This document shows positions 23,835 to 32,050 of a stretch of 64,000 nt of DNA, in pieces (within the stretch, counting starts at the first letter, position 1; every line of letters begins with the position of its first letter). The position numbers were made by a program, and so were the translations under genes. The DNA lies in contig NZ_LHCI01000106.1 in assembly GCF_001280255.1 (NCBI RefSeq), forward strand, positions 1,217,766-1,281,765, given 5' to 3'. The notes below the pieces were generated by a model. That model was not told the DNA's origin. It did not search any database and worked only from the letters and a program-made list of their open reading frames with translations. The DNA comes from Thermus aquaticus (GTDB lineage: Bacteria; Deinococcota; Deinococci; Deinococcales; Thermaceae).

Positions 23835-26697
23835 GGGGTTCGGCCCCTACCGGGAGAAGCAGGGGGTGGACTTCTCCGATGTGGAGCTCTTCGCCATCAC
23901 CGGCCCCACGGGAAGCGGCAAGAGCACCCTCCTGGACGCCATGGCCTTCGCCCTCTACGGCCTCGTGCCCCGGGTGGGGAAGGGCGTCAAGGAGCTGGTC
24001 CACCCCGGGGTGGGGGAGGCCAGGGTCCGCCTCACCTTCCAGGTGGGGGCGCGCACCTACCGGGTGGAGCGGGTGCGGGGCAAGAGGAGCGAGGGGCGGC
24101 TTTTTGACCTGACGGATGGGGAAAGGCTCGTCCCCCTGGAAACCCTGGACCGCCTGAACGAGGCCATTGAGGACCTCCTGGGCCTCTCCTACGAGGCCTT
24201 CACCCGGGCCTTGCTCCTGCCCCAGGGGGAGTTTGACCGCTTTTTAAAGGGGGAGCCCAGGGAGCGGCGGAGGCTCCTCATGGACCTCTTCGGCCTCTCC
24301 CGCTTGGAGCGGGTGCGGGAGAAAGCGGCGGAAAAGAAGGCGCGCTACGCCGAGGAGAAAAGCCGCCTGGAAGGGGAGCTTATGGGCCTAGCCGGGGCCA
24401 CGCCGGAGGCGTTGGCGGAGCTGGACCAGGCCCTGGAGGCCCTAGTGGCGGAGCGCCGCCGGTTAGAAGGGGAAAAGCCCACCCTCGAGGCCCGCGCCAA
24501 AGAGGCCGAGGCCCTCCTGGAGCTCCTTAGGCGGATGGCCCTGCTGGAGGCCAAGCGGGAGAGGCTTGCCAAGGAGGCTTCCGAGATGGAAAACCTCCGG
24601 GCCCGCCTGGCCCTGAGCGAGGAGGCGGCCAGGGCCCTCCCCCTCTGGGAGGACCTTAGGCGGAAGGAAGGGGCTCTCGCCGCCACCCGCGCCCGCCTCA
24701 AGGAGGCCGAGGGGGCCGTGAGGGGGCTTGAGGAGGCCCTGAAGGCCCTGGCCTTTGACGAGAGCGCTTTGCAGGAGGCCCGGGACGCCCTTCTAAAGGC
24801 CCAGGGGCTCAGGGCCCTCGAGGCCCTCCTCCGCCGGGTGGGCCCCCTGGACCACCCCGCCCCCCGCCTGGACCCCGAGCGCCTGGAGGCGGCCCTGGAG
24901 GAGGAGGCGAAGCTGGAGCGCCTCCTAAGCGGGCTTTCCCAGCTGGAAGAGGCCAGAAGGCGCCTCAAGGCCAAGGAGGACCAGCTGGAGGAGGCGCAGC
25001 AAAGGCTGGCGAAGACCGAGGAGGCGGGCCGGGAGAAGCGGAAGGAGGTGGAAGACCTCAAGGCCCGCCTTCAGGGAGCCGAGGCCCACCGCCTCCGGGA
25101 GCGCCTCAAGGCTTTGGAGGAAGAGCTTCTTTCCCTGGAAAAGGAGGAGGCGGGGCTTAAGGAGGCCCTCGAGGCCCTGAGGCGGGAGGAGAGGCGGCGG
25201 GGCCTCCTGGCCTTCCACGACCTCCTGGAGGTGGGCAAGCCCTGCCCCCTCTGCGGCGGGCCCGTCCACGAGCTTCCCCCGCGCCCCGAGCTACCCGACC
25301 TGGAGGCCAGGCGGCGGGAGCTGGAGGAGGCCCTGCGCCGGGTGCAGGGGAGGCGGGGGGAGGTCCTGGGGGAGGCCCGGGGCCTGAAGGAAAAGCTGGA
25401 CGCCCTGGCCGCCGAGCCCATCCCCGGGGACCCGGAGGCCCTGAAAAAGGCCCTGGAGGAGGCCGAGGAGGCCCTGCAGGCCCTTCGGGACACCTACAAG
25501 GAGATTGGGGGAGAGGTCAAGGGCCTGGTGGAGGAGGTCAACCGGCTTCGGCAGGAAGAGGAAAAGCTCCGGGCCCAGGCGGGGGAGGCCTCCTTGGGGG
25601 AGGTGGAGGAAGGCCTCAGGCGCCTCCGGGAGGAGAAGGCCGCCCTGGGCGCCGGGCTTCGCCAGCACATCCAGGAGAGGACGGAAGGCCTGGGGGTGGC
25701 CGCCTACCTCAAGCGCCTGGAGGCGAGGGTGCGGGCCCTCGAGGCCCAGGAAAGGGAGTACCGAAGGCTTCGGGACGGGATGGCGGACCTTGCCCAAAAG
25801 GTCTCCGCCCTGAAGGCCCAGGAGGCGGAGCAGGCCAAGGCCCTGGCCGAGGCCGAGGAGCGGGTGAAGGGCCTCATGCCCGAGGCCGAGGCCCGGGCCC
25901 ACGCCCTAAGCCCCGAGGAGAGGGAGGCCCTTGAGACCCGCATCCGCCGCCACGAGAACGAACTTAAGGAGGTGGAGGCCCTTCTCAAGGAGGCGAAGGC
26001 GCAACTGAAGGCCCTTCTCCAGGACGCCCCACCCCCCGGGCTTCCCGAGGCCGAGGCCCGGGCCAAAGAGGCCGCGGGCGCCCTGAAGAGCCTTCTGGAG
26101 CGCCTGGAGAAGCTGGGCCAGGAGGTGGCCATTCTGGAGGAGAGGCGAAAGGACCTGCGGGAGGCCCTGAGGCGCCGCCAGGAGGCGGAGAAGAGGCTGG
26201 CCGAGGTGGCGCGGGAGATGGCCCTATGGGAGAAGCTGGCCCAGGACCTGAGGGGCGACAACTTCCCCGAGTACGCCCTAGGCCTAAGGCAGGGGAGCCT
26301 GGTGGAGCGGGCCGACGAGCTCCTTTACACCCTCTCCGGGGGGCGGTACCGCTTCCGGGCCAAAGAGGGGGAGTACTGGGTTTTAGACCTCTGGACCGAG
26401 GCCGAGCGGCCGGTCAAGACCCTTTCTGGCGGGGAGAGCTTTCTCGCCAGCCTCTCCCTGGCTTTGGCCCTTTCCGAGGAGCTTTCCAAGGGCCGGCTTG
26501 GGGCCCTATTCCTGGACGAGGGCTTCGGCACCCTGGACCCGGAGGCCCTCGATGTGGTGGCGGGGGTCTTGGAGTCCCTCCCCACCCAGGGGCGGCTGGT
26601 GGGCATCGTGACCCATGTGGAGGCCCTGGCGGAGCGGCTTCCCGCCCGCCTGCGGGTGCGCAAGCACCCCTCGGGGAGCCGGGTGGAGTGGGCCTGA
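23809..26697 (+). CDS. sbcC: Nuclease SbcCD subunit C
   Basis: SbcC is the Rad50-type SMC ATPase of the complex, with 962 residues. Walker A is GPTGSGKSTLLDA near residue 32. Two long Glu/Arg/Leu-rich coiled coils flank the zinc hook KPCPLCGG near the middle. The C-terminal head has the signature TLSGGESFLASLSLALAL and Walker B ALFLDEGFGTLD. The start GTG lies within sbcD. It is convergent with the CRISPR operon, with 47 bp between the stops of sbcC and cas6. Confidence 0.95.
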   Translation: MRPLRLELEGFGPYREKQGVDFSDVELFAITGPTGSGKSTLLDAMAFALYGLVPRVGKGVKELVHPGVGEARVRLTFQVGARTYRVERVRGKRSEGRLFDLTDGERLVPLETLDRLNEAIEDLLGLSYEAFTRALLLPQGEFDRFLKGEPRERRRLLMDLFGLSRLERVREKAAEKKARYAEEKSRLEGELMGLAGATPEALAELDQALEALVAERRRLEGEKPTLEARAKEAEALLELLRRMALLEAKRERLAKEASEMENLRARLALSEEAARALPLWEDLRRKEGALAATRARLKEAEGAVRGLEEALKALAFDESALQEARDALLKAQGLRALEALLRRVGPLDHPAPRLDPERLEAALEEEAKLERLLSGLSQLEEARRRLKAKEDQLEEAQQRLAKTEEAGREKRKEVEDLKARLQGAEAHRLRERLKALEEELLSLEKEEAGLKEALEALRREERRRGLLAFHDLLEVGKPCPLCGGPVHELPPRPELPDLEARRRELEEALRRVQGRRGEVLGEARGLKEKLDALAAEPIPGDPEALKKALEEAEEALQALRDTYKEIGGEVKGLVEEVNRLRQEEEKLRAQAGEASLGEVEEGLRRLREEKAALGAGLRQHIQERTEGLGVAAYLKRLEARVRALEAQEREYRRLRDGMADLAQKVSALKAQEAEQAKALAEAEERVKGLMPEAEARAHALSPEEREALETRIRRHENELKEVEALLKEAKAQLKALLQDAPPPGLPEAEARAKEAAGALKSLLERLEKLGQEVAILEERRKDLREALRRRQEAEKRLAEVAREMALWEKLAQDLRGDNFPEYALGLRQGSLVERADELLYTLSGGRYRFRAKEGEYWVLDLWTEAERPVKTLSGGESFLASLSLALALSEELSKGRLGALFLDEGFGTLDPEALDVVAGVLESLPTQGRLVGIVTHVEALAERLPARLRVRKHPSGSRVEWA

Positions 26698-26701
26698 TAC
26701 C

Positions 26702-26731
26702 ACCCCGGCATGGGGGTCTCGGGCCCTTTTT
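26702..26731 (+). terminator. Possible terminator after sbcC
   Basis: ACCCC pairs with GGGGT around a 6-nt loop just after the stop, and a run of six T follows at 26726-26731. The upstream CCACCCC resembles the dispersed hairpin family. Confidence 0.4.
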
Positions 26732-26744
26732 TCTGGCGCTAAGC

Positions 26745-27482
26745 CTAGGCGTCCTGAGGGCCCACCTGAGTGAAGGCCCGGGCTAGGCCGTAGCCCAGGC
26801 TGGTCTTGGCCCCCACGCCGCTAAAAAAGGCGTAGCGGCCCGGGGCGGAAAGCCAAAGGGCCTCCTCCTCCGTGGCCTTGGGCAGGTGGTAGACCACCTT
26901 GCCCACAAAGCCCACGGTGTCCACCTCCGTCCTGGCCATCTGGGTCCTCCCCTCCAGGAAGCGGACCGTGGTCCTCTCCAGAAGGGCCTCCCGGACCTGT
27001 TGGGGCGCCTTCAAAGGGCCAAAGGCCTCGAGCCTCCTCAGGAGGCTCTCCAAGACCAAGCGGGGCTCGGGCAGGGGATACTGCACCCCCTTGCGGCGGA
27101 AGAAGGTGGGGCTATAAAACCTTAGGGGCAGATTGGGGCTATGGGGCCCCTGGAAGAGGCGGGCGTAGGTGGTGAGGCCCGCCCAGGGGTGGCCCTCCTG
27201 CAACACGGCCCGGACCCGGAAGGGCCTGCCCAGGCGCACCTCCCGGCCCTCGAGGCCAAACAGCGCCGGGGAAAGCCGGCCGTAGAGGTCCTCCCTGAGG
27301 AGGCTCACCCGGGCCCAGGGCTCACCTCCCCTGAGGCCAAAGCCCAGGGCAAAGGGGTTTTCCCCCTGGTCGTGGAGCTCGGGGAAGGCCTCCTTAAGGA
27401 GGGTGTAGAAGAACCCCCTCAGGCCCAGGGGCTCCGGGGGGCCCTCCCCTTCCAGGACCAGGACCAAGGCGACCAGGACCAT
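26745..27482 (-). CDS. cas6: CRISPR RNA endoribonuclease Cas6
   Basis: Cas6 cuts the CRISPR precursor transcript within each repeat. The protein has 245 residues with two ferredoxin-like RAMP halves and the C-terminal glycine-rich loop SGVGAKTSLGYGLAR. His37 (FPELHDQGE) is the best candidate for the catalytic histidine, by position in T. thermophilus Cas6 proteins. It is the last gene of the type III-A operon; its ATG overlaps the csm6 stop by 1 nt. The array repeats here have the CCCCGTAAGGGG stem-loop and would give an 8-nt ATTGCGAC 5' handle, as expected for this family. Confidence 0.9.
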   Translation of the reverse strand: MVLVALVLVLEGEGPPEPLGLRGFFYTLLKEAFPELHDQGENPFALGFGLRGGEPWARVSLLREDLYGRLSPALFGLEGREVRLGRPFRVRAVLQEGHPWAGLTTYARLFQGPHSPNLPLRFYSPTFFRRKGVQYPLPEPRLVLESLLRRLEAFGPLKAPQQVREALLERTTVRFLEGRTQMARTEVDTVGFVGKVVYHLPKATEEEALWLSAPGRYAFFSGVGAKTSLGYGLARAFTQVGPQDA

Positions 27483-28870
27483 CAGAAACCCAAAGGCAGG
27501 GGCTCGAGGCTTACCGCCGGGCCCAGCTCCTTGTCCAAGTCGGCCAGGAGGTCCTTGGCGAGGCCTTTCAAGGCCCCGACCTGCCTGCCGGTGGGTACCT
27601 CAAACCCGTGGATGAGGAGGCTGGTGTTGCGGGCCTGGAGGACCCCCCCAAGGCCCCGGAGTTCGCCCGCGGGCTTGCCGGCCAGCAGGGGGTCTCCCAG
27701 GAGCCGAAGCAGGCCGATGAGGTGCAACAGGCCCAGCTTCTTGGGGACCTCCACCGCCGAAGGCGGCTCGCCCAAAATCTCAGACAGCGCGTTCCGCAAA
27801 GCGGCTTCTTCCTCAGGGGTCAGGTTGGGTTGGTCCGCCAGGCGGCCATACCGGTAAAGCCTTTCCTGCAGCAGGAGTTCGAGGGCCCGGTAGGCGTAAA
27901 GGGCGGCGAGGAGCGGCCGATGTTCCTTTTCGCCTAAGTGGAGGAGGGTGCGGGCCACCGCCCCCACCCCCCTCCGGTGACCCAGGTCCTTCCCCTCGAG
28001 GAACGCCTTGCCCGCCTCCAGAAGGGACACCTGCTTTTCCAAGAGGTCCCGGCTCCGGTTCAGGGGGTGGTTGAGCCAGGCGTTCTGGGCCAGCCTCTCC
28101 AGGAGGCCCGAGCCCTTTTTATGGGCCTCGGGGAGGTTCAAGGCGTGCCAGGCCTCGTACATCTCCGCCAGGCTCTGGTAGAGGGTCCAGCGCCCATCCC
28201 CGGTGGCGCCCACCATCTTCTGGAAGTATTTGGCCGCCTGCGCGAACTCCCCTCTTCCGTAAAGCTCCTTGGCGAAAAGGGCGTCCACCTCGCCCAGGAC
28301 CTCGTGGGGGTCCTGCAGGATGATGAGCCTTTCCGTGCCCGCCCGGGGGCGGCGGAGTTCGGAGTCGTAGTCCTCGTTGTCCACGTAGACCACGCGGGCC
28401 TTGGGGTAGAAGCGGCGGAAGAAAAACCCGGCCACCGCTAGGCCGGCGCTCATGGCCTTGGTGCCGCTGGTCAGGTCCAGGGCCACGGGGACATCGCCAT
28501 GCTGGTCCAGAATCCGCTTCACCTCCCGGTAGATGGCGGCCACGTCGCTTTTGCCGACCTCTAGGGGGTAGATGGGCTTACCCGTTTCCTTCTGCAGGCG
28601 CTCCAAATAGGAAGCGCTTTCCCTGGTGTGCAGGACGTAGACCCGTTCGGCCCCTGTGCCGAGAATGGCCAAGATGGTGGCCTCGGGGCTGGTGCCCAGG
28701 GTGTGCACGGAAACGGCGAAGGCCTCCCGGCGGGGGTGGACGTTGGGGGCTTCCTTCCACCTGGCCACCAGCGCGGGCCAGACCATCTCCTGGTACAGGG
28801 CCTGCGGGTTGCCGCCGGAACGGACGGCTTGCTTGTAGGCCTCCCAGAGGGTTTGCAGGTCCTCAGGCAT
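27482..28870 (-). CDS. csm6: Csm6-type CARF-HEPN ribonuclease (TIGR02710-like)
   Basis: Csm6 is a stand-alone RNase switched on by the cyclic oligoadenylate that Cas10 makes. The 462-residue protein has an N-terminal CARF domain with VSVHTLGTSPEATILAIL (near 53-70) and VALDLTSGTKAMSAGLAVAG (near 147-166). A helical linker follows, and then a C-terminal HEPN domain with the catalytic pattern R-x6-H in ARNTSLLIHGFE (near 411-420). Length and motifs match the T. thermophilus TTHB152 type as I recall it. It overlaps csm5 by 8 nt and cas6 by 1 nt. Confidence 0.9.
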   Translation of the reverse strand: MPEDLQTLWEAYKQAVRSGGNPQALYQEMVWPALVARWKEAPNVHPRREAFAVSVHTLGTSPEATILAILGTGAERVYVLHTRESASYLERLQKETGKPIYPLEVGKSDVAAIYREVKRILDQHGDVPVALDLTSGTKAMSAGLAVAGFFFRRFYPKARVVYVDNEDYDSELRRPRAGTERLIILQDPHEVLGEVDALFAKELYGRGEFAQAAKYFQKMVGATGDGRWTLYQSLAEMYEAWHALNLPEAHKKGSGLLERLAQNAWLNHPLNRSRDLLEKQVSLLEAGKAFLEGKDLGHRRGVGAVARTLLHLGEKEHRPLLAALYAYRALELLLQERLYRYGRLADQPNLTPEEEAALRNALSEILGEPPSAVEVPKKLGLLHLIGLLRLLGDPLLAGKPAGELRGLGGVLQARNTSLLIHGFEVPTGRQVGALKGLAKDLLADLDKELGPAVSLEPLPLGF

Positions 28871-29990
28871 GGAACCTCCCCACCATCCAGCCTAAAGGAA
28901 GGCCATCCTGAGGTTTCACGCTCCCGGCGGTTTTGCGCGTTTTGGGCTCCTGGGCCTCCGGGTGGTCCTCGGGCAGAAGGAGCGCCAGCCTGAGGGCAAG
29001 GCGCCCTGAGCCAAAGCCCATGCGAATGGGGAAGACCTCGGGGTCCTTTAGGCGCTGGAAAAGATCCTCATAGACACCAAGGGCATTTTTGAGCCCATGT
29101 TCTTCAGCAAAGCTGCGCTCCCACTCCGCCACCTTGGTGTAGTACTCCCTTAAAGCCCGCTGGAGGTCCTTCGGGGGGATGGGCATGGAAACGCCCCGGT
29201 GCCGGCTTAAGCTTCCGTGGTAGCGGAAGCCCAGGGTGAAGCGGCTTCCCTTGCGGAAGGTTTCCGCCAGGAGCGTCAGGCCCGAGGTGTCCTTCTTTGG
29301 ATGGAATACCCCGATGCGGTTCAAGAAGGTCTCCTGGGGAGCGGAATCCGAAAGGCGCACCGCCCGGAAGGGGTCCTGGTACAGATCAAGGGTCATCCCC
29401 CGACGCCCCTCCCGGATGTAGCCCAGGACCACCCCCTCAAAGGCCTGGTTCTCCCAGAGGCTAGGGTTCCAGGAAGGGCGGACGTGGACGTCCCCGCTCC
29501 CTTTCTTCAGCCGCCACACCCCCTCCCTCTCGTCAAAGGTCGCCGCCTGGTCCCTTTCCACCAGCGTCCAGAAAAGCCAGGCGGTGCGCAGGGCGCCCTT
29601 GACGCTGGAGCCGGGTAGGTAGGCCCCCAGGGGGGAGCGGGGCAGGGGCCGCCACTCCAAAAGGGCCTCCTGCGTGGCTTCCTGGATGGTCTTCAGGAAG
29701 GCTACGCTGGCGGGAAGCGTGCGAAGGATGGCCTCTTGGGGAAGCTGGCCCTCCTTGTGGAGGTAGGCCAGGATGTCCTGGGCGGCCTTGGGGCCCTGGG
29801 CTACCTTCTCCAGGTACTGGCGGCGCCTGGCCTCGGGCAAGGCCAGGAGAAGGACGCCGGGGTCCAGGAGGTGGACCTCCTTCTTCTCAAAATCGGGCAC
29901 GTAGGCGTAGGCGGGATAGGTCTCCCCGGTACCCACGTGGACCGGGCTGATGGCCTCCAGCTCCAAGCGGAAGGTCTCCAGGAAGCTCAT
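28863..29990 (-). CDS. csm5: Type III-A effector subunit Csm5
   Basis: Csm5 is the RAMP protein that caps the head end of the Csm complex. The protein has 375 residues. The start FRLELEAISPVHVGTGETY and the motif PGSSVKGALRTAWLF are typical of Csm5. The C-terminal part has a glycine-rich IRMGFGSGRLALRLAL loop. It overlaps csm4 by 4 nt and csm6 by 8 nt. Confidence 0.9.
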   Translation of the reverse strand: MSFLETFRLELEAISPVHVGTGETYPAYAYVPDFEKKEVHLLDPGVLLLALPEARRRQYLEKVAQGPKAAQDILAYLHKEGQLPQEAILRTLPASVAFLKTIQEATQEALLEWRPLPRSPLGAYLPGSSVKGALRTAWLFWTLVERDQAATFDEREGVWRLKKGSGDVHVRPSWNPSLWENQAFEGVVLGYIREGRRGMTLDLYQDPFRAVRLSDSAPQETFLNRIGVFHPKKDTSGLTLLAETFRKGSRFTLGFRYHGSLSRHRGVSMPIPPKDLQRALREYYTKVAEWERSFAEEHGLKNALGVYEDLFQRLKDPEVFPIRMGFGSGRLALRLALLLPEDHPEAQEPKTRKTAGSVKPQDGLPLGWMVGRFHA

Positions 29991-30853
29991 AGCCTCACCC
30001 CCAGCGGGAAAACCCCCAGGAACTCCCGCACCCTGACGCCCTCCTCCGGGGGGTCTTGCGGGGTGGTGTCCAGGTAAAGGGCGGTGGGCTCTTGGTAGAC
30101 GCTCCCCTCCCGGGTCCTGAGGTAAGGGCCCTTGAAGGGCTTGCTACCCACATAGCCCCCGCCCAGCCGGCCCCAGTAGGGCTCTAGATCGTAGTAAAGG
30201 GCGCCTTCCAGTGGCCCCGGGGCCAGGGTGGCGTAGGCGTTGGCCTCCTTGGCTTCGGGAAGCTCCACCGTCCGGGGCCCCTCTACCCGGAAGCGGCCAA
30301 GCCCCACGCTGGCCCCTCCGCCAAAGCCCATCTCTCCCACAAAGGCCAGGGCGTCCCGCAGGTCAAAGGGGGCTTCTCCCATCACGTAAAGGGCGTAGGC
30401 CGTCCTGGGGTCGGGGAAGAGGAGCTCCTGGGTGAAGAGGATGCCCCGCCTGGCCGCCCCCGTACCCCGGTCTATGCCCACCCGGCTCCGGCGGAGCCTC
30501 CGGGGTTCGGGAGGCCTGGCCCTGCCCAGAACCTCCGGAGCCTCCAGCAGAACCTCCTCTCCCTTCTCCGCCAAGGCCTGGAAGGTCTCCAGGCTCACCA
30601 GGGTGAGGTTCTTTATGGCCTTCCTCCGCTCGGTTTCCTCCACCTGGACGGGGGGTAGCTTGGGCCGGGGAAGCCAGCCCTCGGGAAAGACGCTGGAGAG
30701 GCGGAAGGGCAGGGGCTTTTCCAGGAGACCCTCGAGGGCCTCCCGCCCGTGGGTGTAGCGGTACCACCAGAGCACGTGGCCCAGGAGGGCGGGCGCCCGG
30801 GGAAGCTCCTTAAGGGGCCCCTCGAAGTAGAGCCGGAACAGGGTGGCCCGCAT
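29987..30853 (-). CDS. csm4: Type III-A effector subunit Csm4
   Basis: Csm4 is the Cas5-like subunit that binds the crRNA 5' handle and contacts Cas10. The protein has 288 residues. Recognisable parts are the N-terminal RLYFEGPLKELP strand, SRVGIDRGTGAARRGILFTQE and the glycine-rich loop GEMGFGGGASVGLGRFRVEG. It starts 1 nt after the csm3 stop and overlaps csm5 by 4 nt. Confidence 0.9.
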   Translation of the reverse strand: MRATLFRLYFEGPLKELPRAPALLGHVLWWYRYTHGREALEGLLEKPLPFRLSSVFPEGWLPRPKLPPVQVEETERRKAIKNLTLVSLETFQALAEKGEEVLLEAPEVLGRARPPEPRRLRRSRVGIDRGTGAARRGILFTQELLFPDPRTAYALYVMGEAPFDLRDALAFVGEMGFGGGASVGLGRFRVEGPRTVELPEAKEANAYATLAPGPLEGALYYDLEPYWGRLGGGYVGSKPFKGPYLRTREGSVYQEPTALYLDTTPQDPPEEGVRVREFLGVFPLGVRL

Positions 30854-30854
30854 G

Positions 30855-31586
30855 CTAGGCCCCTAGGGCGATCTCCTCCACCAAAAGCCGCTCTTTCAGG
30901 GGAAGCCCCTCCTGGGCGTCCCAAGGCTTCTTGGGGTGGAGGAAGTACACCTGGCCGTACCCCCGGCTGATGTGCCCGCCCAGGCCGTCCACCTCCAAAA
31001 GCTCCAGCGCCCTAAGGAGGTAGTTCTGGAAGTACTCCTCATCCAGATCGTCCAGGACGCGGTAGGCCATCTCCACGCCGAAGCGGGCCCCGGCGGGCAC
31101 CCTCTCCGTGGTGCGGGGGTTGGCGTTGCCGCCAAGCCTGGGGATGAAGACTTCCTGCTTGATCTCGGTGTAAAGCCCGCCCCTGGCCGCGGTGCGCTCC
31201 AGCTCCCGCTTGGAGTCCTCCAAGAGGTAGGCGTCCCGCACCAACAGCCGGGTAGGGCCCCGCTCCCGGGCCACCTTCAGGGAGGCCTCGTCGTTCTCCG
31301 GGGCCAGCCCGAAGATGCGGGCCACGGGGTCTTTGGGGTCGGGGGAGGCGTAGACGTGCCGCTCCTTGGCCTCCAGGATGTAAGGGCCGCCCAGGCTCCA
31401 CTCCAGGAGGTAGCGGAGCTTTCCCTTGAGGCTGGAGCCCGGGATGTAGGGCTCGTCGGTGAGGGGGTTGCGGATCACGGGGTTGTCCAGGTCGCCGATG
31501 GCCATCTGGTCCCGGCTCATGCCGATCCTGAGGCCCGTCTTGGCCAGTAGGACCGAGCGGATACGAAGCACCTTTTTGAGCTGCAT
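30855..31586 (-). CDS. csm3: Type III-A effector backbone subunit Csm3 (target RNase)
   Basis: Csm3 subunits form the filament on the crRNA and cut the target RNA every 6 nt. The protein has 243 residues. The catalytic Asp is most likely Asp34 in GDLDNPVIRNP. Other Csm3 motifs are PYIPGSSLKGKLRYLLEW, GGNANPRTTERVPAGARF and GGHISRGYGQVYF. It lies 11 nt after csm2 in the same operon. No catalytic residue appears lost. Confidence 0.95.
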   Translation of the reverse strand: MQLKKVLRIRSVLLAKTGLRIGMSRDQMAIGDLDNPVIRNPLTDEPYIPGSSLKGKLRYLLEWSLGGPYILEAKERHVYASPDPKDPVARIFGLAPENDEASLKVARERGPTRLLVRDAYLLEDSKRELERTAARGGLYTEIKQEVFIPRLGGNANPRTTERVPAGARFGVEMAYRVLDDLDEEYFQNYLLRALELLEVDGLGGHISRGYGQVYFLHPKKPWDAQEGLPLKERLLVEEIALGA

Positions 31587-31597
31587 CCTAACCTCCC

Positions 31598-32050
31598 CTA
31601 TTTCAAAAGGCGACCGAAGAAGAGCTCGGCTTCCTTACGGAAATCTCGGGGATTATGCCGATTTTTCCTATTGTGGTTCTCAATGTCATCTTTGAGATCG
31701 CGCAAGGGGTAGAAAAGGGCCAAAATTGCTTCTACCTGCCGCATAGCGCTTTCCAAGAGAGTTGGGCCCTTTTCTGCATCGGCTTCAACAGTACCCTTTA
31801 ACATCTCGGCCAAAACCTCAAAGAGCTCTCTGGGAACACCCCCCTTCTTTCGGGTACCATAAGCCAACCGTGCCAGCAATAGCTCCAGGCGCAGGCGGGT
31901 TTCATCCCATGAAACCCTCCTTTCTGTAAAATCATTGTAAATGATCCGAAGCTCCCCAAAGTAGTTGCGGAACTGGCTGGATGTGAGCGCCGTCTTATCT
32001 ACCAACTCAAATGCCAACTTGTAGGCCCTGGATATAAGGCTTCCACTCAT
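31598..32050 (-). CDS. csm2: Type III-A small subunit Csm2
   Basis: Csm2 is the helical small subunit lining the target strand. Its 150 residues are mostly helical ([62 protein letters not shown]). The gene is visibly richer in A and T than its neighbours, with codons such as AAA, ATT, TTT and AAT that are rare elsewhere in the window. Its start overlaps the csm1 stop by 4 nt (ATGA). Confidence 0.9.
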   Translation of the reverse strand: MSGSLISRAYKLAFELVDKTALTSSQFRNYFGELRIIYNDFTERRVSWDETRLRLELLLARLAYGTRKKGGVPRELFEVLAEMLKGTVEADAEKGPTLLESAMRQVEAILALFYPLRDLKDDIENHNRKNRHNPRDFRKEAELFFGRLLK

